Shown here in pieces: positions 49,842-57,414 of a stretch of DNA of 64,000 bases; position 1 is the stretch's first letter; each line of letters opens with the position of its first letter. This stretch comes from Pseudomonas putida (GTDB lineage: Bacteria; Pseudomonadota; Gammaproteobacteria; Pseudomonadales; Pseudomonadaceae): positions 212,083 through 276,082 of the forward strand of contig NZ_JANHLC010000008.1 in assembly GCF_028682395.1 (NCBI RefSeq), read 5' to 3'. A program made the position numbers and the translations under genes. Under the pieces are notes generated by a model, which had not been told where the DNA came from, did not search any database, and was given only the letters and a program-made list of their open reading frames with translations.

Positions 49842-51220
49842 GCCTCGGCATCGATGGCTCGCGCCAGGCATTCCAGGGCCTGGCCAATGTCCTGCTGCCA
49901 GTCGAGGGTGTAGCTCAGGCGCAGATGCCGGGGCCACTGCCCCTGGGCACTGAACAATTCGCCCGGGGCAATCACGATGCCCTGGGCCAGCAGCCGCTCG
50001 CATACCTGGCGCATCTCCACGGGCGCAATGGCCTCGGCCCAGAAAGTAGCCCCGCCCACCGGCGCAACCACCCGCAATTGCCGCGCACAGTGTTGCGCTA
50101 GCAGCTCGCCCATGCGCTGCATACGGGCCTGCAACAGACTGCGCAATTGCTTGAGATGGGCCTCGAATCGGAGCGAGCCGAACAACCGGGCAATGGCCCG
50201 CTGGCGGCTGGGCGACAGGCGCGCCGCCTGTTCGAGAAACACCCGCTGCAACGCGACATTCTGGCCTCGGCACAGCACATAGCCATAAGGCGCCTCGGCG
50301 CCGATCAGCTTGTCGAAGGCGCCGAACACCAGCACACGTGCGGGTTCGACACAGTCCCTGAAGCGCAGCCCGGCGGCGCTAAAACCCAATTCGCCATAGC
50401 TGTCATTTTCAAACAGCCAGATCGCGCGCTGCGTCAGCCAGGCCGCAATCTGACGCTTGTCGGCGTCCGGCATCGCGCTGCCATGGGGACTGCTCCAGGT
50501 TGAGGAAAACACTGCGAGACGCACCGGTTCATCCTGCAGGATGCGTTGCAAGCGCGCCAGGTCGACACGGCCGCAGGCGTGCAGGGGGATCTCGACCACC
50601 CGGATCTGCGCGGCCTGCAACTGTCGCAACACCGCCCAGGAACAGGGCGACTCCACTACGGCCACGCTATCGCCCAACGCCAGGGCCTTGAGTGCCAACC
50701 CCAGAACAGTGCGCAGATCGGCGCCGACATACACGTCTTCAGCCTGCCAGGCATTGGCCAGGGAGCGGGTATAGCGCTCGGCCAATGCCGCACGCAGCGG
50801 TGGCTCGCCCAAGGGCTGGTAGAGCGGCATGGCGGCGTGCGGATACTGGCGCAGCAGTTCCCGCTCCAGCGCCAGCAGGGGTTTATCCAGGGATAACAAC
50901 AGCGCGGGGGCATCGCTGCTCAAGGCGAGCATGCCCGGCTGGCGGGCGCTGCTGAACACCCGGTCGAGCAATGCGCCTGAACCTGGCTCAAGCGGCACGC
51001 TGACCGCCCCCCGGGTGAAATAACCGAATTTCGCCCTGGCCACGACCCGGCCCTCGTCTTCAAGCAGGGCATAGGCGTACTTGGTGGTCGACACCGAGAC
51101 GTCCAGGCGCCGCGCCAGCTGGCGCAAGGACGGCAATTTATGCCCAGCGGGCGCCGAATCGACCAGCCCACGCAGATAGCGGTAGGCCGCCTGGTAGGCA
51201 TAGTTCGGCGGGCCACTCAC
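49826..51220 (-). CDS. MocR-type GntR/aminotransferase regulator
   Basis: A 464-residue fusion of an N-terminal GntR winged helix (AYRYLRGLVDSAPAGHKLPSLRQLARRLDVSVSTTKYAYALLEDEGRVVARAKFGYFT) and a fold-type I aminotransferase domain (QPLGEPPLRAALAERY, NDSYGELGF and a lysine-containing VFGAFDKLIGAE near residue 310 as the probable PLP-binding site). The gene can start at GTG 51220 or GTG 51277; 51220 is preferred since it avoids overlapping the upstream gene and keeps a normal N-terminus. It converges on the panB-like gene with 16 bp overlap, and may regulate it or a vitamin or amine pathway. Confidence 0.82.
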   Translation of the reverse strand: MSGPPNYAYQAAYRYLRGLVDSAPAGHKLPSLRQLARRLDVSVSTTKYAYALLEDEGRVVARAKFGYFTRGAVSVPLEPGSGALLDRVFSSARQPGMLALSSDAPALLLSLDKPLLALERELLRQYPHAAMPLYQPLGEPPLRAALAERYTRSLANAWQAEDVYVGADLRTVLGLALKALALGDSVAVVESPCSWAVLRQLQAAQIRVVEIPLHACGRVDLARLQRILQDEPVRLAVFSSTWSSPHGSAMPDADKRQIAAWLTQRAIWLFENDSYGELGFSAAGLRFRDCVEPARVLVFGAFDKLIGAEAPYGYVLCRGQNVALQRVFLEQAARLSPSRQRAIARLFGSLRFEAHLKQLRSLLQARMQRMGELLAQHCARQLRVVAPVGGATFWAEAIAPVEMRQVCERLLAQGIVIAPGELFSAQGQWPRHLRLSYTLDWQQDIGQALECLARAIDAEAQLTP

Positions 51221-51233
51221 CGGACACGATCGC

Positions 51234-51467
51234 TCAACGGGATTTGGCCAGGGCAATGGCCGCCTGAATCGCGGCACGGGCCTGGGGGCTATTTTTCCAG
51301 CAACTGGAACCCACCAGCGCCGAGGCCTGAGTCACGATATCCAGGGCATCGGCCTCGCTCAACTGAGCCAGCGAGTCGAACCCCATCTGCTCAAGCCGGC
51401 CCACCACGGTAGGGCCGACACCTTTTACGGCCAGCAGGGCCTGGCGTTCATCGGGAGGAAACGGCAT
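51234..51467 (-). CDS. Small helix-hairpin-helix protein
   Basis: A 77-residue protein with a helix-hairpin-helix motif (LLAVKGVGPTVVGRLEQMGFDSLAQLSEADALDIVTQ, residues about 11-47), as in DNA-repair and Holliday-junction proteins. A conserved-looking Trp/Cys-containing tail follows (ASALVGSSCWKNSPQARAAIQAAI). ATG 51467 has the Shine-Dalgarno AAAGGA at the proper distance; 51503 does not. Function unknown; nonspecific DNA binding is likely. It lies 13 bp upstream of the MocR gene. Confidence 0.8.
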   Translation of the reverse strand: MPFPPDERQALLAVKGVGPTVVGRLEQMGFDSLAQLSEADALDIVTQASALVGSSCWKNSPQARAAIQAAIALAKSR

Positions 51468-51613
51468 GGGGCAATCCTTTGTCACCATTGAAAGGGCGGG
51501 CATTGTTGCATGTTTTCAACGTCCCGAGCCTCGCCAACGCCAACCTGACTGGCCATTTGCCTGACAAGCGCTAAGGTTGCAACTCCCCCTTAGCTGCTGA
51601 CAAGGAACCCAGC

Positions 51614-52786
51614 ATGTCGATACGACTGACCATCACCGTTGCCCTCGCCGCCCTCACCTTCAGCGCCGTTGCCCATGCCGATAGCCAACTGCAACTGGGC
51701 GATCGCGAACGGGTCACGCGGCTCTTCGCCTACCCCAACAACTGCAACGTCATCTGCTACCGCGACTGGACGCTCGAACGGACGGTCGAACACTACCTGC
51801 AACAAAGCGTGCAGCGCGATGGCTATGCGGATGCCAAGGTCAGCGTGCGCATCAAGGAGAACAAGGTCGCCGCCCATATCAGCGGTGTGCCCGCTGGCTA
51901 CGGCAAACCGCTGCTGCAACTGCTCGACAGCGGTGATCTGGCCTATACCGGGGCGCATCAGCTCAACGCCGATGGGAAATGGGCCTTTAACTGGTACCTG
52001 TTCCTGCCACTGGGCATGGCCCTGGAGAATCGCAAGAGCGTCGAACTGCTGCACTTCCCCCCGGACTATTCGTTGACCCAGGCCCAGGACTACCTGAAGT
52101 CCAACACCACCGACCGCTGGGCGCAATTGCTCAACGATAACGGGATCGCCCTGGAGCAAACCCCGGCCTACCAGACCATTATCGATATCGCGCCCATTGC
52201 TGCACCGTCCAATGCGGGCCAGGCGCTGGAGGGCGTCTACGGCTACTTCACTGAATACCAGCGGCATATGGTCGAGCAGGTCAGTACCACCAGTCGGGGT
52301 ACCGCCCTGCCAATGGTCGCGTTCGGTGCACCGGTGCGCAGCTGGATCAAGCAGCAGTACGGGGCAACGGTCGCGGTGCTCGGGCTGGCGCAGATCAACC
52401 CGGGCGCAGGGCAAAGCGTGGCGGTGCTGGGCGCCAACCATCCCAGCTATATCTGGTACGCGGCGGACCCGGCCAACTACGACGGCAGCGAGGAAAAGGC
52501 GGATGCCGCGGGCTTGAAAGTGATGGGGGAGGATTTGAGTGCCGCCTGCTGGCAGGCCGCGATGGGCCAGAGCCCTGAGCAGGACCCGGGTGTGCGGCTG
52601 AAAAGCTGCATGGGGCAATGGCAGGTCACTCACAAGGAGAAAACCTGCGAGCTGTTCTATGTCTCGATTCGCGGGTTGACCCCGGACGAGGCCGCCAAGC
52701 AGTGCACGACGGCGCCGATCAAGGCGCGGCTCCAGCAATTGCAGGCGCCGGCACCGCTACCGACAACTGCGCTGCCGCGGCTGTAA
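51614..52786 (+). CDS. Exported protein of unknown function
   Basis: A 390-residue protein with a clear signal peptide (MSIRLTITVALAALTFSAVAHA). I recognise no family. It has several cysteine pairs (NCNVIC near residue 44, CWQAAM/SCMGQW and CELF/CTTAP near the C-terminus) that could form disulphides, and no membrane span or lipobox. The gene stands alone between the HHH gene and a repetitive extragenic palindrome. Confidence 0.75.
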   Translation: MSIRLTITVALAALTFSAVAHADSQLQLGDRERVTRLFAYPNNCNVICYRDWTLERTVEHYLQQSVQRDGYADAKVSVRIKENKVAAHISGVPAGYGKPLLQLLDSGDLAYTGAHQLNADGKWAFNWYLFLPLGMALENRKSVELLHFPPDYSLTQAQDYLKSNTTDRWAQLLNDNGIALEQTPAYQTIIDIAPIAAPSNAGQALEGVYGYFTEYQRHMVEQVSTTSRGTALPMVAFGAPVRSWIKQQYGATVAVLGLAQINPGAGQSVAVLGANHPSYIWYAADPANYDGSEEKADAAGLKVMGEDLSAACWQAAMGQSPEQDPGVRLKSCMGQWQVTHKEKTCELFYVSIRGLTPDEAAKQCTTAPIKARLQQLQAPAPLPTTALPRL

Positions 52787-52787
52787 C

Positions 52788-52854
52788 GGCTCGCGAGCCA
52801 GTGCGCTCCTACAGTGGGTCAGCAACCCATAGGAGCGAGCTGGCTCGCGATTGA
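52788..52854. repeat. REP doublet (REPIN) between convergent genes
   Basis: GGCTCGCGAGCCAGTGCGCTCCTAC on the left and its near-complement ending GGAGCGAGCTGGCTCGCGATTG on the right form an imperfect inverted repeat of two REP units around a TGGGT...ACCCA centre. The unit GAGCGAGCTGGCTCGCG is the familiar Pseudomonas fluorescens REP type, here between two convergent stops. Confidence 0.85.
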
Positions 52855-52864
52855 ATCACTTCTC

Positions 52865-53509
52865 TCAAAGCGCGCCGGCAGGACGCAAGCGATACTGCGG
52901 CGGCAGTTGCTCGAAACCGCTGATGGTCGCGTTGAGGCTCTTCCAGCGACCGTCCTTGATCCCGTAGATGCAGCCATGGATCGACAGGCTCTGCCCACGG
53001 TGCCAGGCGTTCTGCACGATGCTGGTATGGCCGACGTTGGCCACCTGCTGGATCACATTGAGTTCGCAAAGCCGGTCGACCTGCTCCTCCTCGGTAGGCA
53101 ACAGGCCCAGTGCTTCGCGGTGCTCGTAGTAAAGGTCGCGGATCGAACGCAGCCAGCCGTCGATCAGCCCCAGTTGGCGATCCTGCATCGAAGCACGCAC
53201 GCCGCCACAGCCATAGTGGCCGGTGACCAGGATATGTTTGACCTTGAGTACATCGACCGCGTACTGAATCACCGACAGGCAATTGAGGTCGGTGTGCAGC
53301 ACCACATTGGCCACATTACGGTGGACGAACAGATCGCCCGGCAGCATGCCGACGATCTCATTGGCCGGGACCCGGGCATCGGAACAACCGATCCACAGGT
53401 ATTCCGGTGTCTGCTGGCGCGCCAGCTTGGCAAAGAACTCCGGATCTTCCTGCTTGATCGCATCAGCCCAACGCTCGTTGTTATCAATCAGCTCTTGTAG
53501 TTCGCTCAT
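52865..53509 (-). CDS. Beta-class carbonic anhydrase
   Basis: A 214-residue enzyme that interconverts CO2 and bicarbonate in the cytoplasm. Zinc ligands are in WIGCSDARVPANEI (Cys42 and Asp44) and in GHYGCGGVRA (His98 and Cys101), as in E. coli Can. The start MSELQELIDNNERWA is the family one; a longer frame to 53554 is not. It corresponds by position to PA4676 of P. aeruginosa, from memory. Confidence 0.95.
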   Translation of the reverse strand: MSELQELIDNNERWADAIKQEDPEFFAKLARQQTPEYLWIGCSDARVPANEIVGMLPGDLFVHRNVANVVLHTDLNCLSVIQYAVDVLKVKHILVTGHYGCGGVRASMQDRQLGLIDGWLRSIRDLYYEHREALGLLPTEEEQVDRLCELNVIQQVANVGHTSIVQNAWHRGQSLSIHGCIYGIKDGRWKSLNATISGFEQLPPQYRLRPAGAL

Positions 53510-53644
53510 GCTGTGAAGCCTCGTCAATGATGCGCAGCTTTGACAACCGACCACCGGTCGGGGTCACGCCTTTAAATGCGCTGAATCTTCGGCGGTGATC
53601 GCAGTCCACCCTATTAGCCCCTCCCTGGATGATGAGGTATCGCC

Positions 53645-54004
53645 ATGACTGAATCACGACGCCCCTATTCGGCCCGCCAACCCGAGCCGATCGATGACAA
53701 TGAAGACCGCATGGGCTCCCTGCGCGAGCTGGACTTCGATGCCCAGGAACCCGGCGCCCGGCAGCAGCCACCTGCGGCCCCGGTACACAAACGTGCGCTC
53801 GGCGATGAGGAAGAAGCCAACAGCGACGACCTCGATCCTGAAATGCTGATCCCCGAAGACGGCGCGCGCGATGCCTGGGAAGCGGGAGAAAACGAACCGG
53901 CCGACTGGGACCTGAGCATAGTCGAGGCTGACGCCATTGGCGGTGGCGACGGTCTGGATGAGGCCGAACTGGCCCGTCGCGATCCTCTCGATGGCAAACG
54001 CTAG
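53645..54004 (+). CDS. Small acidic, probably disordered protein conserved in Pseudomonas
   Basis: A 119-residue hydrophilic protein rich in Asp, Glu, Pro and Gly, with N-terminus MTESRRPYSARQPEPIDDNEDRMG. I recall related proteins annotated as serine kinase/phosphatase in other Pseudomonas genomes, but no kinase or phosphatase motif is visible, so that label should not be trusted. The gene lies between the carbonic anhydrase and rimI, as in other pseudomonads. It is likely real because of this conserved position and its coding composition. Confidence 0.75.
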   Translation: MTESRRPYSARQPEPIDDNEDRMGSLRELDFDAQEPGARQQPPAAPVHKRALGDEEEANSDDLDPEMLIPEDGARDAWEAGENEPADWDLSIVEADAIGGGDGLDEAELARRDPLDGKR

Positions 54005-54039
54005 AGGCTGTTGCCAGAACAGGCGCCCGCCGCGGAAAA

Positions 54040-54492
54040 CTAGTCGACCAGGGTACAGGCCATGACCAGCGCATCTTCGCGCCCGCCGACTGCCGGGTAA
54101 TAGTCGCGGCGGCGGCCCACTTCATTGAAGCCGTAGCGCTCATACAGGCGATACGCCGGATTGCTCGCCCGCACTTCGAGAAAACATTCGCGCCCGCCCA
54201 TTTCATAGGCCCGCGCCATTAACTCTTCCAGCAACCGCATGCCCAGGCCACGCCCCTGGTTCTCCGGCTTGACGGTGATATTGAGCAGATGCGCCTCATC
54301 GAGGATCACCTGGATCACGCCGTGGCCGACCTGCTGGCCACCGTCGAACATCAGCCAGACCTTGTAGGACTTCAAGGCATCGAGAAAGATGCCCCGGGTC
54401 CAGGGATGGCTGAAGGCTGCGTATTCGATTTTCAGTACCGCATCCAGGTCCGCCTCGGTCATCAGGCGAAAGGTTATTGCATCACTCATCAA
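54040..54492 (-). CDS. rimI: Ribosomal protein bS18 alanine N-acetyltransferase
   Basis: RimI acetylates the N-terminal alanine of ribosomal protein bS18. The 150-residue GNAT protein carries the acetyl-CoA motif NITVKPENQGRGLGMRLLEELM (residues about 72-92) and the later EVRASNPAYRLYERYGFNEVGRRRDYY block typical of RimI. Its start overlaps the stop of the psi-subunit gene by 11 bp, giving the conserved holD-rimI pair. Confidence 0.95.
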   Translation of the reverse strand: MMSDAITFRLMTEADLDAVLKIEYAAFSHPWTRGIFLDALKSYKVWLMFDGGQQVGHGVIQVILDEAHLLNITVKPENQGRGLGMRLLEELMARAYEMGGRECFLEVRASNPAYRLYERYGFNEVGRRRDYYPAVGGREDALVMACTLVD

Positions 54493-55267
54493 TACTTTTC
54501 CAGCGCGCCATCAGCCGACGCATGGCTTGCCAGACATCAGCCTTACGCTGTGGCTCTTCCATTAATAGTTCCAGGCCCGGCAATGCCCAGGCCGAGCCCA
54601 GGCCTTCGACCTGCAGCTCTCGGTTGTAGGATTCGGCATTGGCCTCGCCGGCAAAACGCACCGCCGGTAGGCCGATCAACCACAGACAGGCGCACTCGCC
54701 TTCTTCCAGGCGCGCCTGGACAAAGCCCTGGACAAACTCGCGGGCCGCCTCTGGGCCCTGGTCAAGCGTGCCGCGCACCAGCAGTGGCCAACGCACGGGC
54801 TCGCCGACCAGCTGCGGGCTGTCGGGCAGGCCGGCGGCGCGCAGCATGTCCTTGAGCAACAGATAGGCCGGGTCGCGGGTCTGAAAGCCTTCGCCTGTGG
54901 GTAACTCCACCAGCACCAGGCAGCGCCCGGCCCGCAGCAGTTGCAGAGCGAAACGCGGCGGTGGCGCCTGCACCACCTTGGCCGGCGCAGGTTCGGCCGG
55001 AGTCTGCGGCGCCGATTTTACGGCCGCCTTGGGTTGAACTGACGGCCGCGGGATCTCGATCTTCGCCCGCTCGACCGGCTTGGTCACGGGCTGGGCTTGC
55101 GGCGACGCAGGGGCCGGCGTGGCCTCCACCGGGACCTCGACCCATGGCTCGGGCGCGGCCAGCAACTCCGGACGCGAAGGCGCGGCGAACGGCAACTCGG
55201 TACGCGGAAGCCAGGTAACCACCTGCATGGCGGTCAGATAAGCACGGCGGCGGGACTCGATCAGCAA
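54482..55267 (-). CDS. holD: Divergent psi subunit (HolD) of DNA polymerase III
   Basis: A protein of about 261 residues. Its N-terminus, RRRAYLTAMQVVTWLPR, aligns with the chi-binding start of E. coli HolD (RR-W-LQQLGITQWSLR), followed by a long Pro/Ala/Lys-rich linker and a C-terminal domain. The P. aeruginosa psi subunit was identified experimentally as the product of the gene next to rimI, the position seen here. Psi links the clamp loader to chi and SSB. The conserved N-terminus begins upstream of the first good ATG (55228), so the start is probably the TTG at 55267 or another non-ATG codon; neither has a clear Shine-Dalgarno sequence. The stop overlaps rimI. Confidence 0.8.
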   Translation of the reverse strand: MLIESRRRAYLTAMQVVTWLPRTELPFAAPSRPELLAAPEPWVEVPVEATPAPASPQAQPVTKPVERAKIEIPRPSVQPKAAVKSAPQTPAEPAPAKVVQAPPPRFALQLLRAGRCLVLVELPTGEGFQTRDPAYLLLKDMLRAAGLPDSPQLVGEPVRWPLLVRGTLDQGPEAAREFVQGFVQARLEEGECACLWLIGLPAVRFAGEANAESYNRELQVEGLGSAWALPGLELLMEEPQRKADVWQAMRRLMARWKSIDE

Positions 55268-55279
55268 GGGGCGGCCATC

Positions 55280-55288
55280 TGTGGATAA
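55280..55288 (-). promoter_or_regulatory. Consensus DnaA box just upstream of holD
   Basis: TTATCCACA on the minus strand, 13 bp before the inferred holD start, is a perfect match to the DnaA-box consensus. In a gene for a replicase subunit this may be a regulatory site, but a 9-mer can occur by chance. Confidence 0.45.
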
Positions 55289-55433
55289 GTTGAAGGTAGC
55301 GATTCTACCGTCCTTCGCCGATTCGCGCCCGCAGTTGATCGGCTGAAACCTTTCGCACTGACCCATGCCGCTCAATCCTACGTTTCATGCAGTACAATCG
55401 CTGCTTTTAATCGCCAACCAGCCGGCCTTCTCC

Positions 55434-56711
55434 ATGATCGAACCCAAGCGCGTCTTGCGCGCCCTCGCCGAACACTGGGCATTACTCGAACCACTGTGCG
55501 AACACTTCGACCAGGGCACCCTGAGCCTCAGCGAGCTGCGCCAACAGCTGGCGGCCCAGCAACTGGACAGCACGCCCCAGGACATCACCAGCCTGCTCGA
55601 CGTGTGGATCCGCCTGGATATTCTCGTACCGGTGGCGAAAAGCCCGAATCGCTTCGAGCTCAATGCACAGATCCACGACTTCCTGGCCTACCTGCGTCGC
55701 GAGCACCGCCTCGGCCTCTGCCTGGAAATCGAAGCCTACCTGCGCCACCTCGAACGCCTGGCCGGGTATATCCAGGACGCCTTCGACATTCGTGATGGCA
55801 ATGATCTGGCCCGCCAGTTGCGCCTGCTCGATATGCGCGTGCGCGATGTGCTGAAAAAGCTCGCCAACGACGAGCAGGCCCTGGTCGCCGTGGCCGAACG
55901 GGCCAAGACCAGCGACCGGCAGATTCCACTGCGCCAGCGCTACGCCGAGGTCCTGGCGACTTGGGACGAATACGTCGAGCCGATGATCCAACTGGTCAAC
56001 GCCGACGGCGCCTTCGAACAGGGCGTGCGCAAGGTCGAGAATGTCCTGCTGCGCATGCTCAGCGAGCAGCAGCGCCTGGGCCATCTGGTGGACGATGACA
56101 TGCTGCTGCGCACCCACGCGCGCATCCTCGAAATGCAGACCAGCGCCCAATTGACCCTGCGCCATGCCCGCGAATTGCTGCTGCCCCTGCGCGAAGAAGC
56201 CCGCCGGCACAATGCCGTGACCCGCGGCGCCGCGCTGGCCCTGTCGGTGATCCGCCGCAAGGGCATCGATGCCGTGCCACAGGCGGCGATGCCGATGTTC
56301 ACCCGCCCGCAAAGCACCTTTCTCGGCAGCTCCGGCCAGGTCGAGGCTTATGTCTATGCCTTGGCGCGGTTCGAGGCCAAGCCGTCGCGCTTCCCCAAAG
56401 CGCACAAGACCCACAGGGGCGAAACCCCACGGGCGCCGCGCACGGTCAAGGAAATGCTCGAACGCTGCACCGACGCCCTGCCGATGCCGGACCTGATGAG
56501 CTGGCTGCTGGAACAGGAGCCGGATGGCGCCACCGACGAATTGCTCTACTGGTTCTCGCGCCTGTCGCGGGAAAAACGTTTCCAGCGCGAGCGTCTCGAA
56601 CGCCGCGACTATCACACCCATGAGCACCAGGTCAGCCTGTGCTCCTTCGCCCTGCTCTCGCGCACAGAACCTGCGCCCGAGAATTCCGCGAGCACTGCCC
56701 ATGCATCTTGA
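55434..56711 (+). CDS. mksF: MksF, kleisin subunit of the MksBEF condensin
   Basis: A 425-residue MukF-like kleisin. The N-terminal winged-helix region (RVLRALAEHWALLEPLCEHFDQGTLSLSELRQQL) is followed by long helices that bind the SMC head and neck. It is the first of three overlapping genes mksF-mksE-mksB, the chromosome-organising condensin I recall in P. aeruginosa (PA4684-PA4686). ATG 55434 (MIEPKRVLRAL) is preferred to 55365, since the extension is not conserved-looking. The next gene starts inside its last codons. Confidence 0.88.
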   Translation: MIEPKRVLRALAEHWALLEPLCEHFDQGTLSLSELRQQLAAQQLDSTPQDITSLLDVWIRLDILVPVAKSPNRFELNAQIHDFLAYLRREHRLGLCLEIEAYLRHLERLAGYIQDAFDIRDGNDLARQLRLLDMRVRDVLKKLANDEQALVAVAERAKTSDRQIPLRQRYAEVLATWDEYVEPMIQLVNADGAFEQGVRKVENVLLRMLSEQQRLGHLVDDDMLLRTHARILEMQTSAQLTLRHARELLLPLREEARRHNAVTRGAALALSVIRRKGIDAVPQAAMPMFTRPQSTFLGSSGQVEAYVYALARFEAKPSRFPKAHKTHRGETPRAPRTVKEMLERCTDALPMPDLMSWLLEQEPDGATDELLYWFSRLSREKRFQRERLERRDYHTHEHQVSLCSFALLSRTEPAPENSASTAHAS

Positions 56712-57414
56712 TCTTTCCGAACTGACCCAGCTGGCGCCGATCTTTCGCGAGCTGTTCAAGGGTTACCACGTCAGCCGTCGCGATCCCGAGCTCTATGCCC
56801 AGCTGTCGAACTTCCAGGACCAGTACCGCACGCTGTTCAAGGCCCTGGGGTTTGAACTGGTCTGCGATACCCGCGGCTTTTACTACTTTGTCCCGGACAA
56901 CGCCGCCGCCCAGGTGAACAAGACCGCCCAGCGCCTGGCCCTGTTCACCTTTATCCTGGTCGAGCACCTGGCCGACCAGGGCCGCGACCCGATTGCCGTA
57001 CTCGACGGCGGCAGCCTGGGCCGCGATGAGTTGCCCTCCCTGCTGGACAAGTACCGCGACCTGTTCGTCCAGGCCGAAGTCACCACCCAGGACGAACTGG
57101 AAGAAAAAATCATGCGCCGCATGACCCAGCTCGGGTTCGCCGGCGAAGACAATGGCGTGTACCGCTTCCTGCCGCCGATGCACCGCTTCCTCGATGTCTG
57201 CCTGTCGGTCCAACAGGACCGCGATCTGGCCGCCAGCCTGCACAGCGTGCTGCCGTTGCCGACACCCGTGCTGATCGACGACGACAGCGACGAGAAACTG
57301 CTGCAAACCGACGATCCGCTGGACCTGAGCGAGTTCGAATCCGCCAGCGAAGAAAGTGAAGAAGACGCCCTGGCCCGGGCGATTGCCGCCGAGCAACAGG
57401 AGATCGACGCATGA
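56701..57414 (+). CDS. mksE: MksE, KITE-type winged-helix subunit of the MksBEF condensin
   Basis: A 237-residue protein with winged-helix-rich sequence (MHLDLSELTQLAPIFRELFKGYHVSRRDPELYAQL...VCDTRGFYYFVPD) and a strongly acidic C-terminal tail (EFESASEESEEDAL). It dimerises and binds the kleisin in the MksBEF complex. It overlaps mksF by 11 bp and mksB by 4 bp, so the three subunits are translationally coupled. Confidence 0.88.
   Translation: MHLDLSELTQLAPIFRELFKGYHVSRRDPELYAQLSNFQDQYRTLFKALGFELVCDTRGFYYFVPDNAAAQVNKTAQRLALFTFILVEHLADQGRDPIAVLDGGSLGRDELPSLLDKYRDLFVQAEVTTQDELEEKIMRRMTQLGFAGEDNGVYRFLPPMHRFLDVCLSVQQDRDLAASLHSVLPLPTPVLIDDDSDEKLLQTDDPLDLSEFESASEESEEDALARAIAAEQQEIDA

Noticed and set aside
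53645..54004. Serine kinase/phosphatase label for the acidic 119-residue protein
   Set aside because: No kinase or phosphatase motif is present; the label is recalled from database annotation only.
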